In this document: piece after piece, positions 63,252 to 64,000 of the stretch
How positions within the stretch are numbered: position 1 is the first letter of the stretch
Layout: the number at the start of each line of letters is the position of its first letter
From: Ignavibacteria bacterium
GTDB taxonomy: Bacteria > Bacteroidota > Ignavibacteria > Kapaibacteriales > UBA2268
Assembly: GCA_031261605.1 (NCBI GenBank)
Contig: JAISJI010000060.1
Location: 1-64,000, forward strand
Reading direction: 5' to 3'
Length of the DNA: 64,000 nucleotides
Translations under genes and position numbers: made by a program
The notes under the pieces: model-generated
Seen by the model: only the letters and a program-made list of their open reading frames with translations
Told to the model about the DNA's origin: nothing
Databases searched by the model: none

Positions 63252-64000
63252 ATGAATACAATAAACATAAAAAAAGTCCTTATACTCGGCTCCGGCTCAC
63301 TCAAAATTGGTGAAGCCGGCGAATTCGATTACTCCGGCTCCCAAGCACTCAAAGCCATTAGAGAAGAAGGCATATCAACAGTTTTGATAAACCCAAATAT
63401 TGCGACAGTCCAAACTTCCGAAGGAGTTGCTGATAAGATTTATTTCCTACCACTCACTCCTTTTTTTGTGCAAAAAGTCATTGAAAAGGAGCGTCCAGAT
63501 GGTATTCTACTCTCTTTTGGCGGGCAAACCGCGCTTAATTGCGGTGTTTCACTGTATAGAGAGAAGATATTGGAGCAGTATAATGTGCAAGTGCTGGGAA
63601 CACCAGTTCAGGCGATTATGGATACTGAGGATAGGGAGTTGTTTGTGCAACGGCTTAATGAAATCAAAGTTAAGACCATTAAAAGTGAAGCAGTTACCAC
63701 TCCAGCGGAAGCACGCATTGCTGCAAAGGAACTCGGCTATCCTATTATTGTCCGTGCTGCTTATGCATTAGGTGGATTGGGTTCCGGTTTTTGCGATAGT
63801 GAAGAGGAGTTGAATGTATTGGTGGAGAAAGCATTTGCATTTTCGCCACAAGTCCTTATAGAAAAGAGTTTAAAGGGATGGAAGGAAGTTGAGTATGAGG
63901 TGGTGAGAGACAAATACGATAACTGCATAACCGTATGTAATATGGAGAACTTTGACCCATTAGGCATACATACCGGCGAGAGCATTGTTATAGCCCCATC
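63252..64000 (+). CDS. carB: Carbamoyl-phosphate synthase large subunit, 5' part
   Basis: The first 249 residues before the window edge. It starts [20 protein letters not shown], then [20 protein letters not shown] and [18 protein letters not shown], followed by the ATP-grasp beginning with [20 protein letters not shown] and [20 protein letters not shown]. This is the N-terminal carboxyphosphate-synthesising half of CarB. It completes the CarAB enzyme with carA at 60621; the rest lies outside the window. Confidence 0.95.
   Translation, partial: MNTINIKKVLILGSGSLKIGEAGEFDYSGSQALKAIREEGISTVLINPNIATVQTSEGVADKIYFLPLTPFFVQKVIEKERPDGILLSFGGQTALNCGVSLYREKILEQYNVQVLGTPVQAIMDTEDRELFVQRLNEIKVKTIKSEAVTTPAEARIAAKELGYPIIVRAAYALGGLGSGFCDSEEELNVLVEKAFAFSPQVLIEKSLKGWKEVEYEVVRDKYDNCITVCNMENFDPLGIHTGESIVIAP

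Noticed and set aside
1-64000. CRISPR array, rRNA operon, intact insertion sequence or prophage
   Set aside because: No regularly spaced repeats, rRNA signatures, transposase or phage structural genes were seen on either strand.

Overview
The window is a dense, low-GC bacterial chromosome segment. The organism is Gram-negative and flagellated: it has BamA, LpxB, flgI/flgJ/flgN/flgK/flgL/motA, and a gingipain-type type IX secretion (T9SS) protease resembling PorU. Several upstream regions carry Bacteroidota-type promoters (TTG-N19/20-TAnnTTTG). T9SS together with flagella and this promoter type points to the Bacteroidota/Chlorobiota side of the FCB group. A Kapaibacteria/Ignavibacteria-like lineage is my best guess, but this is inference from gene content only.

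Layout. 0-3.2 kb: O-antigen-type flippase, an NfnA/SudB-like reductase, a small membrane protein and a decayed RelB/YafQ-type toxin-antitoxin pair. 3.2-20.4 kb: a long + strand run of yicC, bamA, PorU-like protease, thiamine pyrophosphokinase, a RelA/SpoT homologue with eroded catalytic centres, hydE, mfd, rbfA, a MaoC dehydratase, thioredoxin, tsaB and adk. 20.4-26.6 kb: a - strand flagellar block. 26.9-32.6 kb: a hybrid histidine kinase lacking its phospho-acceptor histidine, then gatA, an Mrp-type ATPase and DedA. 32.7-36.6 kb: a truncated repeat protein, an outer-membrane-like protein, prmC and a methyltransferase-HNH fusion. 36.8-42.0 kb: truA, then guaB with a membrane protein and an ABC exporter.

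42.1-43.8 kb holds the most unusual locus: two tandem about 0.87-kb cassettes. Operator-like palindrome, promoter, long leader, signal peptide and terminator are nearly identical, the central cargo is unrelated, and each protein ends in a T9SS-like C-terminal domain. 43.9-49.2 kb: a Crp/Fnr regulator, a secreted C1 peptidase, a YggS protein, and a lone nuoH followed by a two-gene module (PLD nuclease plus partner). 49.3-54.7 kb: repeat-rich DNA around a second truncated repeat protein, mraY, a small Cys-containing protein and a membrane glycosyltransferase-like gene bounded by inverted repeats. 54.8-64 kb: tRNA-Trp, rpoB (not followed by rpoC), a VOC protein, lpxB, and carA and carB separated by a compact C5-methyltransferase/nuclease restriction-modification module.

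The core genes (envelope, translation, nucleotide synthesis) look intact but are unusually scattered from their classical partners. The accessory material consists of three restriction-type loci, a dead toxin-antitoxin pair, duplicated secreted-protein cassettes and palindromic repeats.
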